From NCBI GenBank assembly GCA_021413975.1, contig JAIOPJ010000054.1:248001-312000 (forward strand): 64,000 nucleotides of DNA. The letters run 5' to 3'. Of this stretch, positions 1 through 10,991 are shown piece after piece. Made by a program: the position numbers and the translations under genes. This DNA is from Gemmatimonadota bacterium (GTDB lineage Bacteria; Gemmatimonadota; Gemmatimonadetes; Gemmatimonadales; Gemmatimonadaceae). How positions within the stretch are numbered: the stretch's first letter is position 1; each line of letters starts with the position of its first letter. Under the pieces are notes generated by a model that was not told the DNA's origin, made no database searches, and worked only from the letters and a program-made list of their open reading frames with translations.

Positions 1-105
1 GATGACCGTCTGGTAGGCCGAGATGCCCCAGTCGTACATCGCCCACGCCCGGAGTTGCGGCGTGTGCAGGCCAAGGTGGTTGAGCAGGCTGCGCTTCTCG
101 GTCAT
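1..105 (-). CDS. UMF1-family MFS transporter, N-terminal fragment
   Basis: Only the first 35 codons lie in the window; the gene runs off the left edge. Read on the minus strand from the ATG at 105, the protein begins with a short polar stretch and then [15 protein letters not shown]. That arginine-alanine-tryptophan / tyrosine-aspartate-tryptophan signature opens the first membrane segment of the UMF1 (Atg22-like) branch of the major facilitator superfamily, which usually reads RAWALYDWANSAF. The family consists of inner-membrane permeases of poorly known substrate. It is divergent from the FNT gene that starts at 198. Membership rests on this one motif, so the call is fair but not strong. 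Confidence 0.6.
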   Translation of the reverse strand, partial: MTEKRSLLNHLGLHTPQLRAWAMYDWGISAYQTVI

Positions 106-197
106 CGACGGGGCGGGGAGGGGGGCGTGCGGGCGGTGAGCGGCGCTCGGACGCTGGGGAGAATGCGCCCCGGCCCGTTTGGGCGCAAATTGCGCGC

Positions 198-1061
198 ATG
201 AGCACGAGCCCCGTTCCGCCCCGCACCGAGACGGCCGCCGCCGCCGCGCTCTACGGCTTCGACGCCTTCTCGCCGCAGGAGATCAGTGAACGGATCGAGC
301 GGATTGGGGTGACGAAGGCCCGACTGCCAATGCATCGCATGGCGATGCTGGGCGCGCTCGCCGGGGGGTTCATCGGGTTCGGCGCGCTCTACTTCATGAT
401 CGTCGCGTCGGACCCCTCGATGGGCTTCGCCGCGCGCCGCGTGCTAGGCGGCGTGGTCTTCTCGCTCGGGCTCCTGCTCGTGGTCGTCGCCGGCGCGGAG
501 CTCTTCACAGGGAACAACCTCCTAGTCATGGCATGGGCCGACGGCAGGATCGGCACCGCGGAGTTGCTCCGGAACTGGGGTGTGGTGCTGCTGGCCAACG
601 CCGCCGGCGCGATCGGGCTCGCCCTGCTCGTGGTCCTCTCGGGTCACCTGGCCATGAACGATTCGGCGGTGGGCGCCGCCTACCTGCGCGTCGCCGAAGC
701 GAAGGCGTCGATGCCGTTCGCGCGGGCGTTCGTGAGCGGGATCCTCTGCAACGCGCTCGTCTGCCTCGCCGTCTGGATGGCGACCGCCGGCCGGAGCGTG
801 ATCGACAAGGCGATCGCGATCGTCTTCCCCGTCTCGGCGTTCGTGGCGGCGGGATTCGAGCATAGCGTGGCGAACCTCTTCATCATCCCTGCGGCGATCG
901 TGTACAAGTGGATGGCCGGGGTCACCGCCGGGGCCGACCACGTGACGATCGCGGGACTCGTCGCGAACCTGGTGCCGGTGGTGCTCGGGAACATCGTCGG
1001 CGGAGGGGTGTTCGTGGCCCTCATCTACCACGTCATCTACAGGCGCGGCCGCAGCGAATGA
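198..1061 (+). CDS. Formate/nitrite transporter (FNT) family protein
   Basis: The 287-residue protein has a soluble N-terminal stretch of about 45 residues and then six hydrophobic segments, the size and layout of FocA/NirC channels, which work as inner-membrane pentamers moving small monovalent anions. Family signatures are visible: FTGNNLL after the second segment, [13 protein letters not shown] in the middle, and [10 protein letters not shown] near the end. The extra N-terminal tail is longer than in E. coli FocA and resembles the YfdC-like branch, so the substrate (formate, nitrite, hydrosulfide or other) cannot be decided. Its stop overlaps the ATG of the DUF72 gene (ATGA at 1058-1061), so the two are probably cotranscribed. 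Confidence 0.88.
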   Translation: MSTSPVPPRTETAAAAALYGFDAFSPQEISERIERIGVTKARLPMHRMAMLGALAGGFIGFGALYFMIVASDPSMGFAARRVLGGVVFSLGLLLVVVAGAELFTGNNLLVMAWADGRIGTAELLRNWGVVLLANAAGAIGLALLVVLSGHLAMNDSAVGAAYLRVAEAKASMPFARAFVSGILCNALVCLAVWMATAGRSVIDKAIAIVFPVSAFVAAGFEHSVANLFIIPAAIVYKWMAGVTAGADHVTIAGLVANLVPVVLGNIVGGGVFVALIYHVIYRRGRSE

Positions 1062-1870
1062 GCACGCCGCCGGCGATCCGTCTTGGCGCACAGGGGTGGA
1101 ACTATCCGGCGTGGGTCGGGCCGTTCTACCCGCCGCGCACCCGCGCCGCCGACTTCCTGAGCGTCTACGCCAGGGCCTTCGACACCGTCGAGGTCGACTC
1201 GACCTTCTATGCCGTGCCTGCCGCGAAGACCGTGCGCGGCTGGCACGATCGCACGCCCGACGGATTCACCTTCGCGCTCAAGCTGCCGCAGGAGATCACG
1301 CACGAGCTGCGGTTCGTCGAGGCGCAGGAGGTCGCGCAACGCTTCTTCGACGTCGCGCGCGAACTCGGCCCCAAGCTCGGGCCGGTGTTGATCCAGTGCG
1401 GGCCGGACTTCGCCCCGTCGGAGCGCGACGCGCTCGAGGAGTTCCTGTTCCAGCTGCCGGCCGACATCGCGTTCGCGATCGAGTTCCGGCAGAAGGGGTG
1501 GATCAACGAGGAGACGCACGCGCTGCTCACGGCGCGCAACGTGGCCCTGGCGCTCGTCGACGCGCGGTGGATCCCGCGCAAGTGGATGCTCAAGCTCGCC
1601 GAGCGCCCGACCGCACCGCATGCGTACGTGCGATGGATGGGGCCGGACCGTAGCATCACCGACTACTCGCACGTGCAGGTCGACCGCACGGCCGAGATCG
1701 AGTCCTGGGCGGCGATCCTCCCGTCGCTGGCCAAGTCGGTGAAGGTGTACGGCTACGTCAACAATCACTTCTCCGGGCACAGCCCGGCGAACATCCGCGC
1801 GCTCCAACGCGAACTGGGCCAGGTCCCGAAGGACCCGGCCCAGTTGACGGACCAGCTGGGATTCTTCTAG
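1058..1870 (+). CDS. DUF72 (YecE-like) domain protein
   Basis: The 270-residue protein is one full DUF72 domain, a TIM-barrel family of unknown reaction. The ATG at 1058 is chosen because it overlaps the upstream stop and because the family's N-terminal pattern follows at once: GAQGWNYPAW, then FYPP and FDTVEVDSTFY. Later pieces also fit, including FTFALKLPQEITH, AIEFRQKGW and YGYVNNHFSGHSPANI. The FNT-DUF72 pairing does not suggest a job for DUF72. Family assignment is firm; function is unknown. Confidence 0.88.
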   Translation: MSTPPAIRLGAQGWNYPAWVGPFYPPRTRAADFLSVYARAFDTVEVDSTFYAVPAAKTVRGWHDRTPDGFTFALKLPQEITHELRFVEAQEVAQRFFDVARELGPKLGPVLIQCGPDFAPSERDALEEFLFQLPADIAFAIEFRQKGWINEETHALLTARNVALALVDARWIPRKWMLKLAERPTAPHAYVRWMGPDRSITDYSHVQVDRTAEIESWAAILPSLAKSVKVYGYVNNHFSGHSPANIRALQRELGQVPKDPAQLTDQLGFF

Positions 1871-1873
1871 CCC

Positions 1874-2428
1874 TCAGGGACGGCGCTTCGGCGGGAAGAT
1901 GAGCGTCACGCCGCCCCTGCTGGCGCAGCGCGCGCGCACGGTGTCGGCCACGATGAAGGTGCCGTCCGCGCACATGAGCGTCGCGTCGGGAGGGGGCGCC
2001 GGCGCCGGAACGACGGGGTCCGAGGCCCGGCGGATCGGGGCACGGAGTTCCGCGTCCGTCGCGGGATCCTTCGGTGCCTCGAGGACCGGGGCCTTCACGC
2101 GCCCGGGGGTCGGGGCGCGCGCCGGCACGCGCTGCAACGGGAATCGGACGAGGATCCCGCCCTTGGCGTCGCAGGCGGTGTCGGCGGCGTCGGGTGACGG
2201 ATATGACCCGTCGCGGCAGCGCATCTTCGCGCCGTTCGGACCGGTGCCCGTCACCACTTCCGTCGGCCTCGGCGGACGCGCGGGTGCGACGGCATTCGCG
2301 GTGTTGGCGCTTGCCGGCGTCGTCGCGGTCGTGGACTGCTGCGCCACGAGTGGGCCGCTGCAGACGACGGCGATCGCGAGCAGACGGATCATCTCGCGGC
2401 GCGCGCGGAATGGTACGGTGGGAAACAT
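1874..2428 (-). CDS. Secreted protein with two DUF3761-like cysteine motifs
   Basis: The 184-residue protein opens with a signal peptide ending in LVAQQ and then a low-complexity Ala/Pro/Thr region. Two copies of a short motif follow, CRDGSYPSPDAADTACDAKGG and CADGTFIVADTVRARCASRGG, about 75 residues apart. The pattern C-x-DG-(S/T)-(Y/F)-x(n)-C-x(2-3)-GG matches the DUF3761 family of small exported proteins of unknown role. The gene lies 12 bases after the giant Ig-like lipoprotein on the same strand, and the TAAGGG at that gene's end can act as its ribosome binding site, so the pair is likely one operon. An alternative start is the in-frame ATG at 2392. Confidence 0.62.
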   Translation of the reverse strand: MFPTVPFRARREMIRLLAIAVVCSGPLVAQQSTTATTPASANTANAVAPARPPRPTEVVTGTGPNGAKMRCRDGSYPSPDAADTACDAKGGILVRFPLQRVPARAPTPGRVKAPVLEAPKDPATDAELRAPIRRASDPVVPAPAPPPDATLMCADGTFIVADTVRARCASRGGVTLIFPPKRRP

Positions 2429-2440
2429 GGGATTCGGCCC

Positions 2441-5400
2441 TTACGGTCGGGTGATCATGGTGAAGGCGCGTCGGTACGCGACCATGTTGGGACCGGTGAC
2501 GGTGATCTCACCGTCCCCGGGAGCGGTGGCCTTCAGACGGAAGTTGAGCGCATTCACCCCGGCCGGGACCACGATCGAGGTGATCGGCGCTCCGGTCGCG
2601 GCATCCAGGAACTGCAGCCCAGCGGTCGCCGAGAGCGAGATGGTCCGCGACGGATCGGTCAGTGTGAGGACCCCACCGTCAGCTCCGGTGAAGTAGAGGG
2701 TCACGGGCACGGAGTCGTTCACTCCGAGCGTCGTCGGCGCCTGCTGTGCCGCGAGACTGAGTCGCCCGGGAACGACGGTCACGATCGCGGTGTCCGGCGG
2801 GTAGCCCGGCGCGGTGAAGACGACCGTGTCGAGACCGACGCTCACGCCGGTGAGCGCGAAGTACGCGGCAGTGCCGGTGATCGTCGAACTCAGCACGCTG
2901 TCGGCGTTGAACGTGACCTTGCCACCGACCGAGCGCAGGCGGATCCAGAGGCTGTCGCCGTACGAGACCGGCGTCACATAGTCGCTGAATGCGTAGTTCC
3001 TGAGGCCGACCGAGGCGGAAAGGAGCCGGCTGCTCATGCGCAGTCGCGGCGCCGCGACTTCGACGGTCACGCGGCTCGGCAGCAACTGTTGGAAGGCCCC
3101 GACGCGCGGATCCTCGACGATGATGTCCGTCACTCCCAGTCCCATGCCGCGGACCGGACCCACTCCTTCAGGACCGTCACCAGGCGAACCGGCGGGAATC
3201 GTGAACAGGGAGTCGGCCCCGATCGCGGCGATGCTCGGGTCGGTGCTGCGGATGCGCAACTGGGTCGGCGTCTTCAGCGACGTGAGATCGCGCGAGACCG
3301 AGTTGATCAGATAGACCTGAACGCCCTGATCCGCCCCCACGCCGAGCGAGCTGTACGGGGCGAAGGTCTCGACCTCACCGCGCGAGACGAACACGTCGAA
3401 CGGTTGAGTCAGGTATCCCGGCGCCGAGGCCGTGACGCGCGCACTCCCGACGCTGTCGCCAGCGGAGAGACTGAAGTAGGCGAAGGACTCCTGCGGCGCC
3501 ATCAGCACCGAGTCGGGGGCCTGCACCAGGTTCGGTGCCGACGACGTGAACTTCACCCAGACCGAGTCGAGCGTCGAGAAGTCCCGGTAGATGTAGTAGG
3601 TGGGGCCCTGGGTGTCCTGCCCCATCGACAGGAAGATCTGGTTCTGGCTGCCGCTCAGGGTCTGCGGGAAGCCGTAGAGCGTGACCGAGTCAGGAGCGAA
3701 ACGTCCCGAGGGGTCGACGAGCCGAACCCTGCCCTGGCCGGGTCGACGGAAGCGGATCAGCGCATTCCGGTAGGGCGAGTACTCCGACGCGGCGATCCGC
3801 ATGGTGTCGTCGACGAGCGCGATCATCGCCGTGTCGATCACCTGCAGCAGCAGCGTCGTCGAATCCGCCACCGGGTACGAGGTGGAGGTCCCGACGGGCC
3901 GGATCGTCGCAGCGACCTCGACGTCCTGGCCGACGAGGCCGTTGAACGCGAATGGAGTCGCGACCGCACCGACCACGACCATGCGAACGGTATCGGACTG
4001 CAGGCCCGGTGACTGCAGGATCAACGTGTCCGTTCCGGTGCCGGCTCCGCGGGCGAGCACGCTCATGGTGCGGAACGTGGTGCCCGCCGGGAACGAGTCG
4101 GCCGGTGCACGCACCGTGACGCCGGCCGGTCCCGTGGCCGCGACGGTGAACGGGGTCACCCGACCCGTGGGAGCCCGCCTGGACACGCCGAGGTCGTACT
4201 GGGTCCCCCGACCGATGATGTAGGATGCGAGCGGGATGTCGAGACGCATCGGCCGCACCGTCACGAGTGCCGAGGTGTCAGGCACATAGCCCGGCGCAGC
4301 GATGATGAGGCGGGCGGTTCCGGGCGCGATCGCACGGTAGCGCCCCTCGAACGACGAACCGCTCCCATCCGGCCGGAAGCGCACGATCGAATCCGAGACG
4401 AGGAGCACTGCCGGATTGGTGGACCGCAGGCGTGCCTGCAGCGTGTCGGCCGGCGCACGCGCGACGCTGAATCCGTCGGTGGTCGACGCGAAGATGCCGG
4501 TGGCCGCGCTGTCCGGCTCGATCAGGGCCGTGAACGCGAACGTCCCGAGCACGAGCGCGGGCGGGGTCACGGTGAAGGTGCTCGTGAGCGTGTCGTACCC
4601 GGAGGCGGCCAACTGCAGCGTCACGGTCCCGGCCGCGCGGCCGACGAGCACGGCGGTCTCGGAATAGCCGTTGCTCCTGATCACGACCTCCGGCGTCATG
4701 ACGCGCAGGATCGACGGGTCGCTCGAGGTGATCGACACCGGGACCGGGGCCATGCTGCCGTCCCCTGGCAGGGTCGCCCCGACCGAGAGACTGGTGTGGA
4801 CCTGCCCGACGCCGACCCGGGCGCCCGAGTTGTAGATGGTCATCGTGGCGGCCGAGACGTTCACGGTGATCGTATCGGTCGCGGCCCCCGGTGCGGTCAC
4901 GAAGATCCGGGCCAGCCCCGCGCCGATCGCGCGGATCGACGCCGGCACGTAGCGCTCACCGCGAGCCAGCACGACGGTCGACAGGTCCGGGACCGCGACG
5001 GTCGGGTCGCTGCTCGTGAGGGTGATCGTGAGGTCGGTGGCTCGCGGCGCCGACGTGAAGATGCTGGTGAGGTAGGAGGCCGGACCCGTGAACAGGTTCG
5101 CCGTCGCTCTGCTCCCCCTGGAGATGTTGATCGATCTGGCGTCGGAGTTCAGGCGCTGCGTGGTGACCCGCACGAAGACCGAGTCGGGAGCCATCCCGGG
5201 AGAGCTCACCACGACCCAAGTGGAATCCTCGGAGAGGCCGTCATAGTAGATCGCACCGGCGTAGGAATCGAGCGCCGGGATGGTCGCCACCGAGTCGACG
5301 CGCACGACCGCGGGGTTACGGCTGGTGATACTCAGTCGCACGTCCCGCGTCATGGACCGGCTGGTGTAGGCCGATAGCGCGCTGCGCTCCCCGATCGTGA

Positions 5401-7801
5401 TGGGCGTGGTGAACGGTGCGTAGTAGGAGTACGTGAAGAGGATCGGTACCGCGATGTCGAAGGAGGCCGACCCCGAGGCGTAGCCGGGCGCCGAGAAGTC
5501 CACCGTTGCGTCCAGGCCATCCGCGTCGAGCGGCAGGAGCACGACCTGCCCTGCGAGCTGCCCGGCCGGGATGGCCACGAACGCCGTCTCCGCCGGCGTC
5601 GCGAGGATGCGGAACGGTTCGTCGGCGGCGCGCAGGCCGTAGCAGTAGTAGTCACATTCGTCCGCCGGCCGGCCGCGACCCGAACCGGGGGCCACGAGCA
5701 TCGCGTCCGGATTGCTCGACACCACGGTCACGATCGTCCCGCCCGGCGGGGCCGGCTCACTGAGATAGACGACCTTGCGCAGGGTGTCGCCGGCGCTCAC
5801 GACGTTGAAGCTGCTGTACCCGGACATCGAGACGGATGCCGAGTCGACGGTCACCAGCAGCGAGTCATCCCCCGCCGACGAGGTCACGACCGCATAGGTG
5901 CTCCCCGCGCCGCGCCCGACGAGCGTCGGGTTCCGCAGCGTCGAACCGGGCGTGAAGATCGTCGAGTCGATCGTCCACTTCGCGATCGTCGTGTCGCGCG
6001 TCACGAGCCGGGCCACGATCGACGAGGCCGGCGCCGGGCTCACGAACACCGGCACGCTGCGCGTGCCGAGGACGGTCGTGGAGAGGAAATCGAGGCCGAT
6101 GAAGAGCGTCGGCTGCCCCTGCGGGACGAAGATGCTCGCCGAGATCGGCAGCGGCTGCAACCCGGCGACGCCGGCGGTGATCTGCTGGGCCCCGGTCGCA
6201 CCGATCGTCCACTGCGTCGCGGCGCGGCCCGCCGAATCGGTCACCGACGTCGCGGGCGAGCGCGTGCCGCCACCCGACGCGATCGTCCACGTCACGGTCA
6301 CGCCGGCCACCGGCGACCCGAACGTGTTCGTCACCCGGACCTTCACCGAATCCGGGAGCACCGTCGACGCCGGTGCCGTCTGGTTCGCACCGCCGATCAC
6401 CGTGATCGAGCTCGGCGGCGCCGCGGTCACGTTGAAGACGTTCGTCTGCGCCGGTGGCACACCGGCCACCGTCGCGCGGATGCGGAATGCGGTCCCGCCG
6501 CGATTGACGGTCAGCCCCGCGAACTGCGCGACGCCATTGCTCGCCGCGACGACCGCATTGCCGACGATCGCCGCGCCGGCCGTACCGCCGGTGAGATCGA
6601 GCGTCACCGTCCCCGCGAAGCCGGCCACCACGGCGCCGGTGGCGTCGAGCACGTTCACGCTGAACGGCGGGATCGTGTCACCCGCGGTGAAGTTCGGCGG
6701 TTGGGCCGTGAAGGCGAGCGAGGTCGGCGCCGACGAGAGCTGGGTGCCGTTCGTCGAGATCTCGATCGGCTGCCCCACCACGCTGGCGCGCAGGACGCCC
6801 ACGCCGGCCGAGTCGCCCGCCGTCCAGGTCGTCTGGGCGAATCCCCCCGCATCGGTCGTGGCGATCGCCGGACTCGGCGTCCCCTGGCCGCGCGTGACCG
6901 TGAAGGCCACCTGCACCCCCGCCACGCCGACGTTGTCGGCCGCGTTCACCTGCACCCGCACCGGCAGCGGGAAGGCGGAGTTCTGCCGTGTCTGTTGGTT
7001 GCCGCCGCTCACGAGGATGATCGTGCTCGCGGTCGGCGTGATCGTCACCGGCGCGGTGTCCGCCTGACCCGTGAGCGTCTGCGCGATCACGAGCGCGCCG
7101 CCGCGCGCGCCGAGCAGCGTCGTGGCGCCGGTGCGCAGGTTCACCTGCACGCGCGTGGAATCGGTGGAGGTGTACGCGACCGGCACGCCGGTGATCACCG
7201 TCTGCGCCGCGTCGGACACGGTCGAGCTGAAGGTCACCGTCTGGTTGATCGTCCCCGTGAAGGACGCCGGCGCCATCACGAGCGATGCCGCGTTGGCCCC
7301 GCGCCCGGTGTAGAGGATCGGGATCGGGGGATCCTCGGCCGGCGGGCTCCCGGGATGCGTCGCCGTCACGGCGGCGGGGCCGCCGGTGAAGACGGTGTCA
7401 CCCGTCGCATTGATGTACTTGAGCGTGGCGGCGAAGGTCTCGCCCAGGCGCGTGGCCGACTCGCCGAGCGTCACGTTCAGCGCGAGCCGCACGCTGTCGG
7501 AGTTGAGCGGGAAGTCCACGATCCGGTCGATCGCCGTGTCGCCGTTCGTGCGCAGCAGCACGATCCGCACCTTCGTGAAGTCCACCACCGACCCGATGCT
7601 CTTCACCTCGCCGGTGCCGCCCAGGCGGATCTCGCCGAAGACCGGGTTGAGCGAGACCTGGGCCATCCGTCCTGCGGCGCGCGGTCCCGTGACCTCGCGC
7701 CCACAGCTCAGGAGGCTCGTGAAGACGACCAGGGCGGCGAGAGCCGCGGGCCGGAACTGGCGGCGCGAAATCGGCATTGAGGTGCCAAGCATAGGTTTCA
7801 C
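2441..7801 (-). CDS. Giant Ig-like repeat surface lipoprotein
   Basis: The 1786-residue protein begins with an export signal ending in the lipobox-like LLSCG near residue 33, so it is probably a lipid-anchored cell-surface protein. Residues of about 160-560 form three or four Big-1/invasin-type Ig domains (for example [14 protein letters not shown] then [11 protein letters not shown]). The rest is a long series of diverged beta-sandwich repeats of about 85-110 residues, most ending in a variant of APGYxxDTxxVxV. No catalytic domain or LPXTG anchor is seen. Such proteins often act as adhesins or surface fibres; that role is inferred. An unusual cysteine-rich insert ([10 protein letters not shown]) sits near residue 715. 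The start at 7801 could be the in-frame ATG eight codons later. Confidence 0.82.
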   Translation of the reverse strand: MKPMLGTSMPISRRQFRPAALAALVVFTSLLSCGREVTGPRAAGRMAQVSLNPVFGEIRLGGTGEVKSIGSVVDFTKVRIVLLRTNGDTAIDRIVDFPLNSDSVRLALNVTLGESATRLGETFAATLKYINATGDTVFTGGPAAVTATHPGSPPAEDPPIPILYTGRGANAASLVMAPASFTGTINQTVTFSSTVSDAAQTVITGVPVAYTSTDSTRVQVNLRTGATTLLGARGGALVIAQTLTGQADTAPVTITPTASTIILVSGGNQQTRQNSAFPLPVRVQVNAADNVGVAGVQVAFTVTRGQGTPSPAIATTDAGGFAQTTWTAGDSAGVGVLRASVVGQPIEISTNGTQLSSAPTSLAFTAQPPNFTAGDTIPPFSVNVLDATGAVVAGFAGTVTLDLTGGTAGAAIVGNAVVAASNGVAQFAGLTVNRGGTAFRIRATVAGVPPAQTNVFNVTAAPPSSITVIGGANQTAPASTVLPDSVKVRVTNTFGSPVAGVTVTWTIASGGGTRSPATSVTDSAGRAATQWTIGATGAQQITAGVAGLQPLPISASIFVPQGQPTLFIGLDFLSTTVLGTRSVPVFVSPAPASSIVARLVTRDTTIAKWTIDSTIFTPGSTLRNPTLVGRGAGSTYAVVTSSAGDDSLLVTVDSASVSMSGYSSFNVVSAGDTLRKVVYLSEPAPPGGTIVTVVSSNPDAMLVAPGSGRGRPADECDYYCYGLRAADEPFRILATPAETAFVAIPAGQLAGQVVLLPLDADGLDATVDFSAPGYASGSASFDIAVPILFTYSYYAPFTTPITIGERSALSAYTSRSMTRDVRLSITSRNPAVVRVDSVATIPALDSYAGAIYYDGLSEDSTWVVVSSPGMAPDSVFVRVTTQRLNSDARSINISRGSRATANLFTGPASYLTSIFTSAPRATDLTITLTSSDPTVAVPDLSTVVLARGERYVPASIRAIGAGLARIFVTAPGAATDTITVNVSAATMTIYNSGARVGVGQVHTSLSVGATLPGDGSMAPVPVSITSSDPSILRVMTPEVVIRSNGYSETAVLVGRAAGTVTLQLAASGYDTLTSTFTVTPPALVLGTFAFTALIEPDSAATGIFASTTDGFSVARAPADTLQARLRSTNPAVLLVSDSIVRFRPDGSGSSFEGRYRAIAPGTARLIIAAPGYVPDTSALVTVRPMRLDIPLASYIIGRGTQYDLGVSRRAPTGRVTPFTVAATGPAGVTVRAPADSFPAGTTFRTMSVLARGAGTGTDTLILQSPGLQSDTVRMVVVGAVATPFAFNGLVGQDVEVAATIRPVGTSTSYPVADSTTLLLQVIDTAMIALVDDTMRIAASEYSPYRNALIRFRRPGQGRVRLVDPSGRFAPDSVTLYGFPQTLSGSQNQIFLSMGQDTQGPTYYIYRDFSTLDSVWVKFTSSAPNLVQAPDSVLMAPQESFAYFSLSAGDSVGSARVTASAPGYLTQPFDVFVSRGEVETFAPYSSLGVGADQGVQVYLINSVSRDLTSLKTPTQLRIRSTDPSIAAIGADSLFTIPAGSPGDGPEGVGPVRGMGLGVTDIIVEDPRVGAFQQLLPSRVTVEVAAPRLRMSSRLLSASVGLRNYAFSDYVTPVSYGDSLWIRLRSVGGKVTFNADSVLSSTITGTAAYFALTGVSVGLDTVVFTAPGYPPDTAIVTVVPGRLSLAAQQAPTTLGVNDSVPVTLYFTGADGGVLTLTDPSRTISLSATAGLQFLDAATGAPITSIVVPAGVNALNFRLKATAPGDGEITVTGPNMVAYRRAFTMITRP

Positions 7802-7928
7802 GACGGGCAGGAGGCCGGGACCCGGCGCTCCTCACCGACCGTGGAAACGTGCGTGATTACCACGATACCTGCAATGTTCGGGCCGGTGTCACCCGGCACC
7901 GTGACGCAACACACACTCCTCCTGCCTC

Positions 7929-8642
7929 GTGCGCCCCAAAGCCCTGCTCGGCCTCGCCATCCCCCTCGCCTGCGCCGCCCTCTTCGTGCGGCTCGGCTTC
8001 TGGCAGGTCTCGCGCCACAAGGAACGCGCGGCATACAACGCCGCCGTCGCGGCGCGTCTCGCCGAGGCGCCCGCGCCCTTCGCATCGCTCCCGGGCGACA
8101 GCGGTGCCGTGCGCGGCCGCCGCGTCACCCTCACCGGGCGGTTCCGCTACGACCTCGAGCAGGTGCTCGCCGCCCGATCCAACGGCGGTGCGCCGGGGGT
8201 GCACCTGCTCACGCCCCTCGAGCGCGAGGGGAGCGACACGCTCGTGATCGTCACCCGCGGCTGGGTGTTCTCTCCCGACGCCGCGGGAGTGGATCGGGCG
8301 CTCTGGCGCGAGGCTGATACGGTCACGCTCTCCGGGTACGCCTCACCGCTGCTGCCCGAGGGCCCGCCACCGCCTGCGGACCCGCTCCGGCCGCTCCGAT
8401 CGCTGAGCCAGGCGGCGCTCGCGGCGCGCCTCGGAAGGCCGGTCGCGGCGGCGCAGATCGTGATGACCTCCGACTCCGCCGGGCCGGCCGGCTCGGTCCC
8501 CCGGCGCCTCGGCGTGCCCGAGCTGAGCGGCGGACCGCACCGGTCCTATGCGATCCAATGGTTCTCCTTCGCGTTGATCGCCGTCGTGGGTGGCGTGCTG
8601 CTCTTCCGACGCGGGATTGTCGCCGACGGCGCACGCGCGTAG
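7929..8642 (+). CDS. SURF1-family cytochrome oxidase assembly protein
   Basis: The 237-residue product has the SURF1 layout: an N-terminal membrane helix (residues about 5-22) closing with [11 protein letters not shown], a periplasmic domain, and a C-terminal helix near residues 208-228 followed by FRRG. The signature [11 protein letters not shown] and the later IVTRGWV match the family. SURF1 proteins help insert heme a into heme-copper oxidases. A CtaA heme A synthase is encoded at 62643-63701, so both fit an aa3-type oxidase, although no oxidase subunit is in the window. The GTG at 7929 is used; it lies divergent from the giant lipoprotein gene with 127 bases between them. Confidence 0.85.
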   Translation: MRPKALLGLAIPLACAALFVRLGFWQVSRHKERAAYNAAVAARLAEAPAPFASLPGDSGAVRGRRVTLTGRFRYDLEQVLAARSNGGAPGVHLLTPLEREGSDTLVIVTRGWVFSPDAAGVDRALWREADTVTLSGYASPLLPEGPPPPADPLRPLRSLSQAALAARLGRPVAAAQIVMTSDSAGPAGSVPRRLGVPELSGGPHRSYAIQWFSFALIAVVGGVLLFRRGIVADGARA

Positions 8643-8710
8643 CTATCAGGCACTCTGCGGGAAGCCCTGCGACCCGCCATCGCCGGACCCATAGCCACTG
8701 GAGGCCTTCA

Positions 8711-10618
8711 ATGGCCGAACAACCGCACACCGCACACGCCTCCGAGAAGGAGGCCCGCGACGTCGCCGAGGACGCGCGCGAGTCCGCCTGGGACCACCCG
8801 AGTTTCGTGAAGGAGCTCTTCCTCGGCCGCTTCCGGTTCGACCTCGTGCACCCGCATCCGGTCGAGGATCCCGCCGCCGAGGCCGCGGCGAAGCCGTTCC
8901 TCGAGACGCTCAAGCGGTTCCTCGAGCGCTACGACGCCGACATGGTCGACCGCACGGGCGACATCCCCGAGACCTACGTGCAGGAACTGCGCGAGATGGG
9001 GGCCTTCGGCATCAAGATCCCCACCGAATACGGCGGGCTCGGGCTCTCGCAGACCGCCTACGTGAAGGCGATGGAGCTCGTCACCTCCAAGTGCGGTTCG
9101 CTCTGCGCGCTCCTCTCGGCGAGCCAGTCGATCGGGGTGCCGCAGCCGCTCAAGTTGTTCGGGACCGAGGCGCAGAAGAAGAAGTTCTTCCCGCAGATCG
9201 CCAAGGGCGGCATCACCGCCTTCGCGCTCACGGAAGTGAACGCGGGTTCCGACCCCGCGAACATGACGACCGCCGCCGTCCCGAGCGCGGACGGCGCGAC
9301 GTGGACGATCAACGGCGAGAAGCTCTGGTGCACGAACGGGACGCGCGCCGATCTCTTCGTGGTCATGGCGCGCACGCCCGACCGCGAGGTGAACGGCAAG
9401 CTCCGCAAGAAGCAGATCACGGCCTTCATCGTCGACGCGAGGACGCCGGGGGTCTCGGTGAAGCACCGGTGCCGCTTCATGGGCCTCAAGGCGATCGAGA
9501 ACGGATGGATGTCGTTCAAGGACGTGAAGGTCCCCGCCGAGAACATCCTGTGGGGCGAGGGGAAGGGCCTGAAGCTCGCGCTGATCACGCTCAACACCGG
9601 GCGCCTCACCATCCCGGCGTCGGTCGCCGGCGCGAGCAAGGCGTTGCTGCGCGGCGTGCGCGCCTGGGCGGCGGAGCGCGTGCAGTGGGGTCAGCCGATC
9701 GCCAGGCACGATGCGATCGCGCAGAAGATCGCCCGGCTCGCGGCCAACACCTTCGCGATGGAATCGGTCGCGATGATGTCGACGGCGCTCTACGAGCGTG
9801 GCGGCACCGACATCCGCCTCGAGGCGGCGATCGCCAAGATGTTCAACACCGAACTCGCCTGGCGCTCGGTGGACGACGCGCTGCAGATCCGCGGCGGCCG
9901 CGGGTACGAGACCGCGGACTCGCTCCGGGCGCGCGGCGAGAAGCCGCTGCCGATCGAGCGCGCGATGCGCGACAGCCGCATCAACCTGATCTTCGAGGGG
10001 TCGAGCGAGATCATGCGGCTCTTCATCGCCCGCGAGGCGGTGGACCTCCACTTCTCGATCGCCTTCCCGATCGTGGCACCGGAGTCGTCGCTCGGGACGC
10101 GCCTCTCGGCGCTGGTCAAGGCGGCGCCCTTCTACCTCACGTGGTACCCGGGCACCTGGATCTCGTCGATGAAGTCGTACGCCGGATTCGGGCGGCTCGA
10201 GACGCACCTCGAGTACCTCGACCGCGCGACGCGTCGTCTGGGCCGCACGATCTTCCACGCGATGGTGCGCTTCGGGCCGAAGCTCGAGAAGCGGCAGATG
10301 GTGCTCTTCCGTGCGGTCGACATCGGTGCCGAGCTCTACGCGATGGCCTCGACGATCTCCCGTGCGAAGATGCTCGCCGAGCAGGGGAATGCCGAGGCGA
10401 TGGAGCTCGCCGAGGTGTTCTGCCGCGAGTCGCGCGACCGCGTGGAGGCGAGCTTCCGTTCGCTGTACGGGGAGCACGACGCCGCGCTGTATCGGGTGGC
10501 GCAGCGCGTGGTGAAGGGGGAGCATGCGTGGCTCGAGTCCGGGATCGTCGAGGATGTCGATCGCGGGGCGCCGGTCGAGCCTGTCGTGGCCGGGGGGCGG
10601 GTGGTGGCCGGGGTCTGA
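8711..10618 (+). CDS. Acyl-CoA dehydrogenase family protein with C-terminal extension
   Basis: The 635-residue flavoenzyme is predicted to oxidise acyl-CoA to 2-enoyl-CoA. Visible family blocks are FALTEVNAGSDPANM, WCTNGTRADLFVVMAR, IFEGSSEIMRLF (the glutamate of the EG step is the usual catalytic base) and RGGRGYET. The length, about 250 residues beyond a short-chain dehydrogenase, and the helical C-terminal half resemble the very-long-chain/ACAD9-type or FadE branch, but the chain length it prefers cannot be read here. The ATG at 8711 follows a good GGAGG (8700-8704). The gene seems to stand alone; a repeat-rich spacer follows. Confidence 0.88.
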   Translation: MAEQPHTAHASEKEARDVAEDARESAWDHPSFVKELFLGRFRFDLVHPHPVEDPAAEAAAKPFLETLKRFLERYDADMVDRTGDIPETYVQELREMGAFGIKIPTEYGGLGLSQTAYVKAMELVTSKCGSLCALLSASQSIGVPQPLKLFGTEAQKKKFFPQIAKGGITAFALTEVNAGSDPANMTTAAVPSADGATWTINGEKLWCTNGTRADLFVVMARTPDREVNGKLRKKQITAFIVDARTPGVSVKHRCRFMGLKAIENGWMSFKDVKVPAENILWGEGKGLKLALITLNTGRLTIPASVAGASKALLRGVRAWAAERVQWGQPIARHDAIAQKIARLAANTFAMESVAMMSTALYERGGTDIRLEAAIAKMFNTELAWRSVDDALQIRGGRGYETADSLRARGEKPLPIERAMRDSRINLIFEGSSEIMRLFIAREAVDLHFSIAFPIVAPESSLGTRLSALVKAAPFYLTWYPGTWISSMKSYAGFGRLETHLEYLDRATRRLGRTIFHAMVRFGPKLEKRQMVLFRAVDIGAELYAMASTISRAKMLAEQGNAEAMELAEVFCRESRDRVEASFRSLYGEHDAALYRVAQRVVKGEHAWLESGIVEDVDRGAPVEPVVAGGRVVAGV

Positions 10619-10624
10619 ACGGCG

Positions 10625-10985
10625 ACAGCGTTCACCACAGGGGCACAGGGGGCACAGGGAACTGCAACCGCTCTCACCACAGAGGCACCGAGGGCACCGG
10701 GAACGGCAACGGCAACTTCGTGGGGAACGGCAACTGCGTCGGCGATTCAGGGGCTGAGCGCTGGCTCTCGACTGGGAGAGTCTGAACCCTCAGGAGCGAT
10801 GCCTAGGTGCCTCGGTTGCGAATGCAGTTCGCACTCGGGTCGGGAGACTCTCCCCCTCAAGATCCTGCAGTCGCAGTTCCCTGTGCCCCTGTGGTGAACG
10901 CCGTTGCCGTTCTCGGTGCCCCGGTGGTGAACGCCGTTGCCGTTCTCGGTGTCCTCGGTGCCTCGGCGGTGAGCGCCGTGGCAGA
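10625..10985. repeat. Inverted array of 'caccacagaggcaccgagg' intergenic repeats
   Basis: This non-coding spacer of about 370 bases holds direct copies of ttcaccacaggggcaca and ctcaccacagaggcaccga on the left (10629-10700), and reverse-complement copies such as ctcggtgcctcggcggtga and gtgcccctgtggtgaac on the right (10876-10975). Runs of gaacggcaacggcaac follow the left copies and gccgttgccgttc the right ones. Together they could fold into one long imperfect hairpin. Read as protein it gives HRGTEGTE-like strings, which are not genes. A second locus lies at 54505-54660. Confidence 0.8.
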
Positions 10986-10991
10986 GGAGGC

